NCBI GenBank assembly: GCA_030674185.1 | Contig: CM060314.1 | Location: 26,989,391-27,053,390 of the forward strand | DNA: 64,000 nt | Source of the DNA: Monoplex corrugatus | Lineage: Eukaryota > Mollusca > Gastropoda > Littorinimorpha > Ranellidae | Reading direction: 5' to 3' | Shown here: piece by piece, positions 22,530 to 33,817 of the stretch | Numbering within the stretch: the first letter of the stretch is position 1 | Layout: every line of letters starts with the position of its first letter | Translations under genes and position numbers: made by a program | Notes under the pieces: model-generated | What the model was told of the DNA's origin: nothing | The model's database searches: none | What the model saw: the letters and a program-made list of their open reading frames with translations, nothing else

Positions 22530-24419
22530 TTAGCACATGGTGTCTAGTTTGTACTGTATGCGCTTTGATACAGGGAGCCAGTGAAGTTGTGCCAGGAGAG
22601 GAGATATGTGGTCAGCTTTTTTCTTTTTGAGTACAAGGCGTACAGCATTGTTTTGAATGCGCTGTAGGATGTGAATGGTGGAGGCAGGAAGACCAGATAG
22701 GAGTGAATTGCAATAGTCAATGCGAGACATTATGAAGGAGAGAACGAGTTTTGCAGTTGTTTCGACAGAGAGATACTTCCTGATCAGGCTTATACGATGG
22801 AGATGATAGTAGCAAGATCTGGCAGTTTGAGAAACAAAGTTGTTCATGGAGAGGGTAGAGTCAATGCAGACACCAAGGTTTTTAGCTGAATCAGAAATTG
22901 GGACTGATGTGTTACATAACGGGAGAGAAAGAGGAGGCAGCTGAGAAAGTTTCTGACGGGTGCCAATGAGGATAGCTTCTGTCTTGTCGTCATTAAGCTG
23001 AAGTTTGTTGAACGTCATCCAGTTCTTAATGTCCGAGTAACACTCAGTGGTGCGAGTCAACAGGCGCTGTATATTATCAGATGAGTCACTGTCTTGAAGT
23101 TGGGTGTCATCAGCATAGAAGTGGTGTTTTATAGAGTGGGAGTTGATGATGGTGGACAGGGTGAGGTGTAAAGAGTGAAAAGAACAGGGCCAAGGACAGA
23201 TCCTTGTGGAATACCACAGGTAAGGTATGCAGGTTGAGAGTAAGTGCCATTGATGAGAACAGTTTGTTTTCTGTTTGATAGATATGAAGTGAACCAGGAG
23301 AGAGCAATGTCAGAGGATGCCAAAAGTATGATGAAGTCTAGAAAGGAGAATACCATGGTCAATGGTATCAAAGGCTGCAGACAGATCAAGGAGTGTGAGG
23401 AGAGAGACTTTGCCAGTATCAGTTGCAAGGAGGAGATTGTTGAGAATGTGTAGTAATGCAGTTTCAGGGCGGTAGGCTGACTGGAAAGGATTGAGGAGAT
23501 TGTTGGCAGACAGGTGAGAGTTCAGCTGGTTGAGGACGACTTTTTCAAGGAGTTTTGACAAAAAAGAGAGATTAGAGATAGGCCGGTAATTTTTCAGTTC
23601 ATTTGGGTCTAAATTATGTTTCTTGAGGAGAGGGTGAACAATAGCAGACTTGAAAGAATCTGGGACAGTTCCAGTTTGAAAAGAAGTGTTGATGATGTCA
23701 GCGATGAATGGGAGGAGAGTAGGGAGACAGTCGGAGTAGAGAGAACCTGGAAGAGGATCCAGTTCGCAGGTTTTGAACGACATGGATCTGATTGTGTTGA
23801 TAATTTCTTCTTGTGAGACTGGGTAAAAGTAGTAAGAGGTGTGCCAGAGAAGGAAGGGTCAGGTGGGCATGGTTGACAGGGTGTCCTGTCACGAAGAGTT
23901 TGTATTTTGGTGGTGAAATACTTGGAGAATACAGATGGGAGTTCTTCATTTGTATGTTTTGTTGGGAGAGGTAAATCTTTTCGTGTGCCAAGGAGATGAT
24001 TCATGGTTGTAAAGAGTTCTTTTGAAGAAGAGGCATTCAGGATTTTGGTTTGGAAATAGCTTGTTTTTGCAGATGCAATGAGGGTGGATACTTTTGTTTT
24101 AGAGGCTTTGAAAAGTTGCCTGTGTATAGTGAGTTTGGATTTGCGCCAGCAGCGCTCTGCTCTGCGGCGGGCACGTTTTGCACAGGCAATCTCATGAGTG
24201 AGCCAGGGGGTAGGGGGGCGGTCAGGTAAAAGACGGGTTGTGGCTGGAGCATGAGTGTCCAGAAGATGGTGGAGAGTAGTATAGAATTCATCGGCAAGGT
24301 TATGTGACTTTTCAGAAAGGAGACGGGAGGCATCAGATGAAAATGTGGAGAGGTCGATAGATTTGAGATTGCGTCGAGTCACTGTGCGCGTGGTACGGGA
24401 AGGAGGAGAAATGTCAAGA
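22530..24419 (-). pseudogene. Reverse transcriptase region of L2-like LINE ORF (frameshifted)
   Basis: The frame shared with the end of the endonuclease continues through a linker to about 23.9 kb. The RT follows in pieces: NYRPISNLSFLSKLLEKVV, motif [12 protein letters not shown] at 23355-23387, motif [11 protein letters not shown] at about 23188-23217 and motif C FYADDTQ at 23101-23120. The 22530-23060 frame covers the thumb and connection with LHWLPVSKRIQYKL. Frame changes near 23820, 23330 and 23130 separate these blocks. The catalytic aspartates are all encoded, so inactivation is by small indels and the C-terminal deletion. Confidence 0.85.
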
Positions 24420-25755
24420 GAACAGAGAATTGCAGAGTGGTCAGATGGAAGGGCTGAAGTTAGACGGGCAGAAAGAACTAAGCAGTTGTCAGTAGCTGAA
24501 TTGTGGTGATCACGAGAAATGATCCAGTCAAGAATGTGACCTTTTTGATGGGTTGGTTCAGAAATGTGTTGAGTCATATTGTGATTGGACAGAGAGTTGA
24601 TGATATGTCTTGTGTCATAACGGTGAGTGTTGTCATAGTGGACATTGATGTCACCTAGAATGATGAGATTTCCAGGTAAGAGGCAGTATTGGTCAAGCAG
24701 TTGGTCAAAGTCAGAGAGAAACGTGGATGTGGTGAGTTTGTTGGCAGAGCTAGGTGGAGCTCGATAGACACAGGAGAAGGTGATGGGGTGAGGGGTGGAT
24801 TGGAAGGATACTTCAACGTGCTCGAAAGAAGGATGGGAGAAAGGCAGAGACTGCGAGAAAGATAGGCGGGAATGGAGTGAGTCGTTGTAGAGGATGGCGA
24901 TACCGCCACCTCGGGATGAGCGATGGAAAGAAGCAAGCCTGTAAGCACTCGGAATGAGGCTAGCATGTATAGGTTCATGACCAAGGGGGTTAAGCCATGT
25001 CTCTGTGATAAAAGCAATGTCAACATGCTCATCTGCATAAAGTCAGCAATGACTTCGGCTTTGCCATCCTTGCATGTTGACTGAGCGTTAAAAAGGCATA
25101 GTTTTAGTTTATCACAGTCATATGGCGGTGGCCGAGGTGGCGACGAAGGCGACACCGACGGGACAAAAGACGAAGGCGACACCAGCGGGGCAGAAGACGA
25201 AGGCAGCAACGACGGAACAGAAGACGAAGGCGGCACCCGCAGGACAAAAGACGGAGGCGGCACCGGCGGGACAGAAGACAAAGGCAGCATCGGCGGGACA
25301 GAAGACGAGGGCAGCATCGGCGGGACAGAAGACGAGGGCAGCGCCGGCGGGACAGAAGACGAAGGCGGCACCGGCGGGACAGAAGGTGAAGGCGGCACCG
25401 GCGGGACAGAAGGTGAAGGCGGCACCAGCGGGACAGAAGGTGAAGGCGGTACTATCAGGATAGAAGGCGAAGGTGAAGATGGCAGAGGAGGAGACGAAGT
25501 TTGCAGCAACGAGGTCGAAGGCAGGGGCAGTGGAGGAGACGAAGAAGCAGAAGACGAAAAGTGGCGTCGGGCTGGCACAGCAGGAGGCAGGTTGTGCCAA
25601 AGACGGTGGAGACATCCACCACGACAGGATCGCGCAGTGCGGGACTTGCAACACAGCCCCAATGTACGTATGGGCTGGTAGACGCCTCCACCGAGGTAGC
25701 ATTTGCTGTGTTTAAAAAGTGTCAGTCCAATTTGTTTAAGAAAGGACGGATCCAT
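24420..25755 (-). pseudogene. APE endonuclease region of L2-like LINE ORF, with Pro-rich leader
   Basis: The frame from 25755 carries a basic, Cys-containing leader, then the 9-residue repeat SVPPVPPSP, then LKLCLFNAQSTCKDGKAEVIA, the start of an APE-like endonuclease. A +1 frameshift near 25035 moves the domain to another frame that stays open to about 23.9 kb. That frame has the catalytic ETWL at 24992-25003, GDINVH at 24638-24655, a DWII block and SDHS at 24434-24445. The glutamate, Asp/Asn pair and terminal Asp-His of the APE fold are therefore all present. Apart from the frameshift the endonuclease looks intact. Confidence 0.8.
25125..25470 (-). repeat. 27-bp VNTR inside the LINE leader, about 12-13 units
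   Basis: A 27-base unit resembling GGCACCGGCGGGACAGAAG(A/G) repeats head to tail on the plus strand. On the LINE strand this gives an in-frame 9-residue proline/serine/valine repeat between the leader and the endonuclease. The plus-strand frame is also open (GQKTKAAPA repeats), but that is only a shadow. The multiple-of-three unit explains how it could expand without breaking the ORF. Confidence 0.9.
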
Positions 25756-25799
25756 AATTGAGAGCCAGTCAGGAGAGGATGATGTTTGCAGGTTGGTGT

Positions 25800-26310
25800 G
25801 TGGGTTGGTCAGTTCACAACAATTGAATCAGAGAACAACGAAGGTTTGGGAGCTGTAGCGTTGGGCGAACACATTAGGCTAAAATGTTAACACAGTTCAC
25901 AGATTAAATGTCCGACCTGAGCGGCAGAATTAAAATGACGAAAAGTAGGCATACGAAACTCCAAAATCAGATTATCCGGTAAAATATTCAAAATTAAAAA
26001 AAAAAAAAATTTACATCACCATTTGTCGGGACCCAAGAGGAATAAACTGATATAAAATTCAATGCACAAAATCAAAAGAACCACGATAATCACTGTAAAA
26101 TACCACACACACTTTTGCTGCCTGCTGGCGCGACATCTACTAAGTTCACTGGTGAAGGCAGAACATCATAGGTGAACCGGAGAAGAAAGCTTAACCTCGA
26201 TGTGTTCCACTCCCAGATCTCACTTTGAATACTAAACCAAAGTAAATCGGCCCACAAGGAAAGTTCTAGCATGGTTTGACAATCTGTGTGACATTTTCTG
26301 TCACCCCCTA
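25800..26310. other. Flank of LINE copy 2, possibly its 5' UTR
   Basis: This stretch has an A-run at 25997-26009 and no recognised domain. It would be the expected place for the upstream half of the element interrupted at 22020, but I cannot recognise one here. Confidence 0.35.
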
Positions 26311-26319
26311 CCGTTTTAT

Positions 26320-26650
26320 GTTTTGTTTCGTTTTTGTGTTATTATTTGGCGAAAATTGGACGAAATCTTCCTAGAAACGCATCCCACTGCTGTTATCAGT
26401 CTCACGCAAGCTGTCAGAATAGAAACAGATTAGCGATCGCAGGAAGACAGGCATACTGATTGTGAAACATGGGAGGACGGAAAGGGGGGGGGGGGGGGCA
26501 GGACGGCTAGGGGGAGAAGGTAGAAATTCAATACTTAATTTTCCTGTTTTGTTTCTTTCTTTTGTTGTTCTCTTGATTGTCCGTTTCTGCTGTTAACGTC
26601 AAAGGATAATTCTAAGGCATGATACAAAAATCGGAGTAAAAACAATCCAA
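26320..26650 (+). repeat. R6 repeat, copy 1
   Basis: It is closely similar to 29815-30085. Shared blocks include ATCTTCCTAGAAACGC, TATCAGTCTCACGCAAGCTG, TCAGAA, AACAGATTAGC and ATAATTCTAA.GCATGATAC. A G-run at 26485-26498 interrupts this copy. Confidence 0.88.
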
Positions 26651-26689
26651 AAATAATCATGCTCACGAACGATCTGTTTCTTTCTGCTT

Positions 26690-26778
26690 GTGCGTGTACG
26701 TGTATGCGAGTTCGCGCGCGCGCGTGCAAGCGTACATGTGTGTTTGCGTGTTTGTGTGCGCATGTATGTGTGTGTGTG

Positions 26779-26844
<66 letters not shown>

Positions 26845-26850
26845 GGCATG
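26690..26850 (+). repeat. (GC)n, (TG)n and (GA)n cluster
   Basis: CGCGCGCGCG at 26715-26724, TG and TA runs at 26740-26790, and GA runs at 26790-26848 again show the TG-then-GA order. Confidence 0.93.
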
Positions 26851-26929
26851 AATTTGGGTGACTTGACGTTTCATCCAGTTCTGACAAGGACCAAACTCTC
26901 TCTCTCTCTGTCTCTCTCACACAGTGTTC

Positions 26930-27470
26930 ACTCCATGCGTCATCATTTGGAAATTAAAGAGAAAACTAAACAATTTAGATGGAATATCAAAAGCTTATAT
27001 CTCTGAGATGAAATATCAAATGCTTGTATCTCTTAAGCATTTATGAAGAAGACCAATAAATCGATAATGTAATACGGACGAAATGAAACTCGAATTATAA
27101 AAGAAAAACTAGAGCCGAAATAACTTAACTCTTATCATTTATATTTTGCATGAGGGTGTTTTGAAGAAGCAGAAATGAATTTTTTGAAGGATCAGAAATG
27201 GACTTACGTAATACAGCTGCATCCCATCATTTTACATGAATATAGCTCTGTCTTGTCATACATGCATTCCGAACAAAACTCTTTCTTTCCAATATCGACC
27301 ATACGAATGTTGAGAAAATAAGAAACAAAGGTTAGTCAAAATATTCTTGTCACCACCTTCAAATCATATGCAGACAGACAAACTATCCTAAGAAGTACAG
27401 GACGCATCCATTTTTGAAAATCAACTGACACGAGTTGTGTTTGTGGCACCAACATCACATTAAACAAAAA
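26930..27470. other. No gene recognised
   Basis: This is AT-rich sequence. The word GATGAAATATCAAATGCTTGTATCTCT echoes the sequence just before it (26980-27000), a short local duplication. Nothing else was seen. Confidence 0.45.
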
Positions 27471-27565
27471 CGTACTGAAACAGTCAGACAGACAGAGGGA
27501 CAGAAGACGGTCGGATAAACAGAAAGATAGACAGACACACATGAGTAGACGTCGATAATGACAAT

Positions 27566-27645
<80 letters not shown>
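27566..27645 (+). repeat. (GA)n tract
   Basis: About 78 bases of (GA)n with one GGAGAG interruption, preceded by GACA words at 27480-27540. Confidence 0.96.
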
Positions 27646-27649
<4 letters not shown>

Positions 27650-27650
<1 letters not shown>

Positions 27651-27845
27651 AGACAGAGAGAGCAGGAAACGAAATAGTGGTTGTCGATCCTGAGAAGGAT
27701 CACAGAGAAGGCAGCTGTTTATAGTCGATACCACAAAAGAAAGACGACACTTTCATTACTCAGCTTGGAGGACACCAGTTATCGATCTCAATGAAAATGG
27801 ATAATGATTTTGTCAACTGTTAATGTAGTTAATTCAATAAAATTT
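27650..27845 (+). repeat. R5 repeat, copy 1
   Basis: It matches 31690-31880: AACGAAATAG, GTTGATCC-type and GACGACACTTT words, GGAG.AC.AGT, CGATGAAAAT-type blocks and a terminal AATTAATC-like stretch, in the same order. Both copies follow a simple-sequence tract. It is non-coding. Confidence 0.55.
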
Positions 27846-28025
27846 TACGCCGTGTACACACTTAAAAATGGATGAAAATGCCTAGGCAATTCGTTTGGCA
27901 ATTGTTTTTCGCCATGTCGATATTTAGAGAGAGAGAAAAAAAGGAAGAAAATATAAACATCAGAAAGGAGACAATACTTTCTTCATTGAGTTTGGTGAAT
28001 AAACACCAAAAAAAAAAATCTTAGA

Positions 28026-28138
28026 AAATAGTAATTTAAGATAAAACCAAGTCAGCTGCTCACTAGGCTAAGTAATGTGTAAAACAACTACCTAGCCTAG
28101 TGAGCAGCTAACTTGGTTTTCTCATAAATTGCTAAAAT
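28026..28138 (+). other. Long, nearly perfect hairpin (inverted repeat)
   Basis: The 28-base arm at 28043-28070 pairs with 28093-28120 with a single mismatch (AAAACCAAGT.AGCTGCTCAC against its complement), leaving a 22-base loop. Pairing extends outward imperfectly through TAGTAATTTA/TAAATTGCTA to about 28026 and 28138. The whole stem-loop of about 113 nt is the size of a metazoan microRNA precursor or a small fold-back element. No target-site duplication is obvious. The arms do not recur elsewhere in the window as far as I can see. Confidence 0.85.
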
Positions 28139-28139
28139 T

Positions 28140-29800
28140 CGAACTACAAGAAAAAGCAGATGGCACTTTCCTTCGAAAAATAATAAACAGTCAGATGCGG
28201 AGTGATGGAAGTCTGACAGAAAGAAAACAAGACATCACAGAAAAAGTACATGACATATTTTCTCAATTCGGAAAAAAAGTCGTCAGACTCAGAGAAAAGA
28301 CAGTAAGTCAGTCACACAGTTAGCTGCTGAATCAAAGCGCTGACAAAAGAAAGTAAATCTGGTTTATGAAATGACTACTAGTTTTTCTTTTAACGAGTAA
28401 ATGTGCTACTTTCTTGATCTTGCTGGCTGAAATCTGAGCCCATACTGACTGAAATCTGAGCCCCCATTTACTGAATTCTTGTCTTCTTTCTACTCGTCAT
28501 CATCATCATCACTGTTTCAAGAAAGTATCCGCTTCCATATATATATTGATTGCTGGCAGCTGCCAGCTCAGCACAGATCTACTCACACAAAACAAGATGA
28601 ATCTCCACAAGACGGCAATTTTCCTGATACAAACCAAACAGACCCAAACCTCAGAGATGTGCTGAAACAACAGAACCATTCTGTTCTATACATAGAAACC
28701 AGATTGATGTAAACAAACATGCCTAAAATTATGCAGATTTTAAAATCATGTTCATGATAAGAAATGAACTATCCCCATTAAAACAGATATCAACCTAGTT
28801 CACATGTCTTGTTTGGAGAAAGATGCTTAGGGACAACGGCTTTAACGTGTACTTTGCTCTAAAATCAGAGGGCACACAATCCACTTAAACACCCATAAAA
28901 ACTGTGCAGATTTCCAATACATTTTCATCATAAAAACAGAACTACTCTCCAAAGCTCTTTGATCTGTTTTGCCTATGGTTCTTTGAGACAGATACGACGT
29001 ACTTACAGCAAAAAATGGGGAAACAAAAAGATGTTAACGACCTCCCAAGAGTGCCATAAATATTTTCAGTCGCACGTTTCTAAGATGCAGCATTTCGTTG
29101 GATGAACATACAATTTGTTGAATGAATCTGTTCATTTCAGGATGTTTCGAAACTTTTTTCAAGATATAAGTCAACAAAAAACCAATTACACATGTGCCAG
29201 TCATTTTCGTGTTGCTACGGGGTAAAAAGAGTACATCACAGCCACAAGTCACAACATGAGCCTTTTGAACAGCTTGTTCTGTGGCGTTTCCTTTTCCACA
29301 ACATTACCCGCGGTTTCTGACAGCAAACGCCACAAGAAGTCGCTGAAAGCGTTTAGTTACGGAACTGCTAGATTCTCCTCAAAGAAGGTCCCATACATAG
29401 ATACCAAAGTTAAAGACATTCATTTCACTCTGTGAAGAGTTTTTCAGATCTGCTGCTTCTGGCTGACAGTTGAAGAGGAAACTTAAAACAAAACACTGAC
29501 ACTCTTCGCCAATACACAACCCCATCTTACACATATAAGAGGGATCTCACCTGACAGACTAACTTAGTGAATGGATCGGAAGACAATCTGAAACGTTTCA
29601 GTTGGGAAATGTAAAATATTTAGGGAAGCACTTCCAATTGATTACGTATTTGAAAAAAAAATGCTTCAGGACTCTGCTTTAAAGCCATTTGTCCTACATG
29701 AACAGACACAAAAAAAGTTTATTAGCCACGATTTTTTTTCATTTATTTCATCTCAAAAAAGAGGGACTGTCAGTAAGGCTGGAACAACGTGCTTCGTCAT
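28140..29800. other. No gene recognised
   Basis: This is AT-rich DNA. Weak internal similarity exists between 28715-28800 and 28885-28965 (ATGCAGATT..., TTCATGATAAG.A. and TTAAAACAGAT against related words), suggesting an old duplication of about 170 bases. A short doubled word CTGACTGAAATCTGAGCCC lies at 28428-28465. No exon is supported. Confidence 0.45.
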
Positions 29801-29809
29801 TTTTTGATT

Positions 29810-30090
29810 AATTTTGTTCTTGATGTTTGTTGTTGCTTGGTACAAAGGAGGACGGCATCTTCCTAGAAACGCCATCCTATTGCTGTTATCAGTCTCACGC
29901 AAGCTGTCAGAACAAAAACAGATTAGCAATCGAGAGAAGACAGGAGCGACACATGGAGCGGCTAGTTCAGCAAAAACCATGAAAACTAAAAACGTATTTT
30001 TCTTGTTCATTACTTTGTTTTGCTGTTTATTTTTGCTCTTAGATCAAACAATAATTCTAATGCATGATACAAAAAGCTTTATCATCGCCC
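29810..30090 (+). repeat. R6 repeat, copy 2
   Basis: Second copy of R6 (see 26320). It runs into a C-run at 30095-30106 and then A/C-rich simple sequence (CAAACAAA words, 30110-30200). Confidence 0.88.
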
Positions 30091-30404
30091 TAACCCCCCC
30101 CCCCCCAAACAACCCGAAAACAAAGAAAACAAACAACAACAACAAAAAACAAAAAACAAACAAACAAACAAAAAAAGAACCCCCCACACACACAAAAAGA
30201 GGAATATCCAGGATTATGAACTCTCACATACATATTCTCACACATTCTTCCCCCTTCCTCTCTCTGCTTTGATATTTCAATATGTGCGTCATCTCTTGGA
30301 ACTTTACACAGGACATATTTTTACACACACACACATATATATATATTGATATATATATCAAAGTATCATTGCAGGAATATAACCAACGAACAAACAAACA
30401 CCTA

Positions 30405-30786
30405 GGGAGATATACAGTGTGTGGATACTTTCGACCTATCACTGCAAAAGATGGTATTGGTACTACTGGATAGGAGCTGCTTTTAAGGGCTCAACGGAGA
30501 CGGTCACCAAGAATTAATGTCTTTACTACTGGGATCAACTTTAGGTCTCCTTGTTAAAATGGAAAAACCCACAGAGGGGAGAATTCAGAAACACCAGGAA
30601 TCGACGACAGTCTGGCTGAAAAAGAGAGTGGTATGAGGTGGGGAAGTAATATAGAGTGAGATACTGGGAGTCTTGACTTCTTATAGACGACGTCGCCCTA
30701 AGGACTATTACTCACAGGTCAACACAACGATATCTCTGCCCACACATTCGCTTTGGTCGTGTATGTTTCAGTGGATGGTAGGAGGG

Positions 30787-30789
<3 letters not shown>
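30405..30789 (+). repeat. R2 repeat, copy 3
   Basis: It closely matches 13010-13354, including CGACCTATCACTGCAAAAGATGG, ACAGAGGGGAGAATTCAG, GACGTCGCCCTAAGGACTAT, AGGTCAACACAACGATATCTC and CATTCGCTTTGGTCGTGTATG, and is followed by (GA)n as in copy 2. Confidence 0.9.
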
Positions 30790-30854
<65 letters not shown>

Positions 30855-30880
30855 AAACTGAAACTGTGAGAGAGAGAGAG

Positions 30881-30929
<49 letters not shown>

Positions 30930-30958
30930 GAGAGAGTGAGAGAGAGAGTGAGAGAGGG
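30790..30958 (+). repeat. (GA)n tract, interrupted
   Basis: About 170 bases of GA repeats with CTGAAACTGTG and GCGAGAG interruptions. Confidence 0.96.
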
Positions 30959-30959
30959 A

Positions 30960-31470
30960 TGCTTGGAAAAAGTAGAATATACCAGTAAGGCTGAAACGAA
31001 TAAAGAAACCACAGGAAAACAACACAACAAAAACAACAACAACAACAACGAAAATGACAGGAAAAAGAAAACCCCGCAGAACTGCCCGGAAGGAATTAGT
31101 TATTATTCATAATGAAAGATTCTCGAATCCCACACAGCTGTCAATGTTTGTTCAAGCAGCAGGAACAAAAGCTAAAAACCTGCAGACAAAAGCACGTAAG
31201 CAATTAGGCCAGGAGCAAAGAATTAAAGCGTGGGCACGTAAACATTCTCGCTAATGCACACACGGACGCATAAAAAGAGCCTCCCTGAGGGCAGGTCTAT
31301 TGGATACACGCACAAACGTGCACAAGCTAAACCACTAGACAACATAAAATATTCAACAAAAGATAGCCGGTCTAATCATAAACAAACGTGGGGCAAGTTG
31401 GAAAATCCCACTCAGAAAAAGCACGCACGAAATATGGAAAGAAAGAAGTATGCAAATTCATTCACACAAA
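30960..31470. other. No gene recognised; small basic open frame
   Basis: A (CAA)n stretch lies near 31026-31050. A 66-codon plus-strand frame from the ATG at 31054 is basic (starting MTGKRKPRRTARKE) but has no recognisable domain or neighbours. I do not call it a gene. Confidence 0.35.
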
Positions 31471-31477
31471 TGAACAC

Positions 31478-31495
31478 ACACACACACACGCACAC

Positions 31496-31578
<83 letters not shown>

Positions 31579-31582
31579 AACC
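31478..31582 (+). repeat. (CA)n microsatellite
   Basis: About 100 bases of CA with a few AAC or CCA breaks, followed by a short CT tract. Confidence 0.96.
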
Positions 31583-31684
31583 CACACTGTCTCTCTCTCT
31601 CTGCCTGTCTTCTATCACTCAAAGAGAATGCACCGCACACTAACACCCAATCACCCCATCCCTTCCCCACACGTCCATAGATGT

Positions 31685-31885
31685 CAAACGCCAGACAAAG
31701 AGAAACGGAATAGCGGAAGTTGATCCCGACCGGAATCAGGCCAGCAACTAATTAAAATCGATGAAAATTTGAACCTTCACAGCAAAGCAGACGACACTTT
31801 GCCTCTCGATTTGGAGAACGAGTAATTAGTATGGGTGAAAACAGTTACACAGTTCGTTAATAACTTTTGCAATTAATCAACTGCT
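31685..31885 (+). repeat. R5 repeat, copy 2
   Basis: Second copy of R5 (see 27650), with GAGAAACGGAATAGCGG, GTTGATCC, GCAGACGACACTTTG and GGAGAACGAGTAATTAG. Confidence 0.55.
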
Positions 31886-31889
31886 CGAT

Positions 31890-32380
31890 GCACTGCCACC
31901 AAGTAAAACTGAAAAACAAATCAATCATGTAAGGGAATAGATATTTTATTTTGGAGAATACAAGCAGTCAAGCTCACTGAAAACAAGTGACTGATTTTTC
32001 GTTACTTCAACAATACAGTACATTACAACAATAGCTGCTACTTCTACTACTGTATATTCTTTCTAAACTTTGTACACGAGCAGTGTATCGATTTCCATAT
32101 GACATACTTCTTTGTTTCCAAGCTATAGGTAAATAGCTCCACTGCCTTGTGGACATCTCGGGAGAGGATAAGGCTAAGGGAGGTAACCCCGAAGAAAAAA
32201 CCACACCCTACTGCCTTGTAGATTGTGGGAACGACAAAGGCTAGCGGAGAGACCTAAAAAACAAAACAAAACAAACCCCCCCCCCCCCCGAAAAAAACAA
32301 AAACAAAAACATTTGGAAGGCAAAGGGAAACCACCATCGTATCTCCCAAGAACATTATGGACAGAAAAAAGAAGGAAAAT
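31890..32380. other. No gene recognised
   Basis: AT-rich flank of the RTE element, with a C-run at 32277-32289 inside A/C-rich simple sequence. The 5' end of the RTE element cannot be placed exactly within it. Confidence 0.4.
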
Positions 32381-32602
32381 GAAGATAACTACTTGCAAAA
32401 AGGCAAATTAGACAACATCAAAATGGAGATGGAAAGGCTTAACATTAGTATTTTAGGACTAGGATAAGTGAGGTGGAAGGGGGCAGGCATGATAACATAA
32501 GGAGAGTATAAAGTAATATACTCTGGTGGAAACTCACATGAGAGAGGAGTAGGCATCGTAATGGACAGGGACAAATCAAAAGAAATTAAGGGATACTAGG
32601 CT

Positions 32603-33814
32603 GTGTCCGACAGAGTTTTGCTGGTCAAATTGGGAGGAAGACCATTTGATATCGACACCATTCAGGTGTATGCACCAACATCCGCAAGTACTCAGGAAGA
32701 CATCGACAACTTCTACGAAGTATTAGAGATGTTCAAGGCCCAAGGTAAATCACAAAAAGTTACCATAATAATGGGAGATTTTAATGCTAAAGTGGGACAG
32801 GATAGGGTGGAGGATATAGTTGGACCTCATGGCCTTGGTACACAAAATGAAAGGGGAGGGAAACTTGTAGAATGGGCACAGATGAATGAGTTCATAGTAG
32901 GAAACACCTGGATCGAGCAGCCTAATAGAAGAAAAAGGACTTGGATGTGTCCAGGAGATAATACCAAAAATCAAATTGACTACATCCTGATTAATAAAAG
33001 ATTTAGAAATTCTTTACTATCAGGAAAAACACTTCCAGGCGCAGACTGCAACAGTGACCACAATCCTGTAGTGGGAAAGTTTAGGCTGAAATTAAGGAAA
33101 AGGAAACAGACCAAAAGCAACATCAAACTAAATCTTGGACTCTTAAAGACAGATGAAGTGATACGTAAAAAAATTAATGTACTTGTTCAAAACAAATTCA
33201 GTTATCTGGAAGACGTCGGTGACAGTGAGGAACAATGGACAAAGTTGAGAAATTCGATAAATGAAGCTTGTGAAAAAATCCCTGAAGTAGATAGAAAAGC
33301 AAAAAAGAACTGGATGACAAAAGAAATTTTAGGCTTGATGGCGGAAAGGAGGAAGGCAAAGAGAAACGAGGAGACATACAGGAAGATAAACAAAGAAACC
33401 AGGAATAGGTGTAATGAAGCTAAGGAAGCTTGGCTGAAAACAAAATGCAAAGAAATAGAAGACAGACACAAAACGGATCCTCAGGGTATGTATAGAATTG
33501 AAGAAACTGTCCACAGGAAAAATACATGCACATCAACTGGTTGCTTAAAATCGAAAGATGGCACGCTTCTCACGGAAAAAGACAAAATATTAGACAGATG
33601 GGGAGAGTACATTAAAGATCTTTCTGAAGATGACAAAAATGAAGAACACATTATAAGAAAGAACTTTGAAAGACCACCGATAATGAAAGATGGAGTAAGA
33701 GTAGCACTGAAAAAGATGAAACCAGGAAAAGCCCCAGGACCAGACAACACTACTACAGAGATGACTGAAGCCCTGGAGGAATTTGGTATAGAAAAAATAA
33801 GTCCTCCTAAATGA
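32603..33814 (+). pseudogene. RTE endonuclease and start of RT
   Basis: A 403-codon open frame starts at a GTG, so it is an open stretch and not a true start. Residues 21-24 are QVYA; 58-65 are GDFNAKVG (catalytic Asp and Asn); 124-129 are QIDYIL; 151-156 are SDHNPV (terminal Asp-His). A charged linker follows and then MKPGKAPGPDN, the usual entry to the RT domain. The first endonuclease strand and its catalytic Glu lie upstream, behind the disrupted stretch at 32455-32590. It resembles the RTE/BovB proteins often annotated as craniofacial development protein 2-like. Confidence 0.88.
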
Positions 33815-33817
33815 AAT

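Larger units (their letters stand above)
22024..25790 (-). mobile_element. Nearly full-length L2/CR1-like LINE (copy 2)
   Basis: Read on the minus strand it contains an N-terminal leader, a proline/serine-rich VNTR, an APE-type endonuclease, a reverse transcriptase and a 3' UTR with an internal (CA)n (22101-22172), ending in the GCGC(T)ATATAAATATTG box and an ATTATTATT tail. It is almost identical to copy 1 over the shared 3' kilobase but has lost about 65 bases at 22507, which removes the PDYLSSLLE block. Several one-base frameshifts break the coding region. The 5' boundary is uncertain: the open frame begins near 25755, and untranslated sequence could reach 26.2 kb. Confidence 0.88.

Noticed and set aside
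25122..25463. Plus-strand alanine/lysine-rich protein with GQKTKAAPA repeats
   Set aside because: It is the antisense shadow of the LINE's 27-bp VNTR. The other strand is in frame with the endonuclease.
31054..31254. 66-codon basic small protein
   Set aside because: It starts inside A/C-rich simple sequence and has no homologue I can name. The support is too weak to call a gene.
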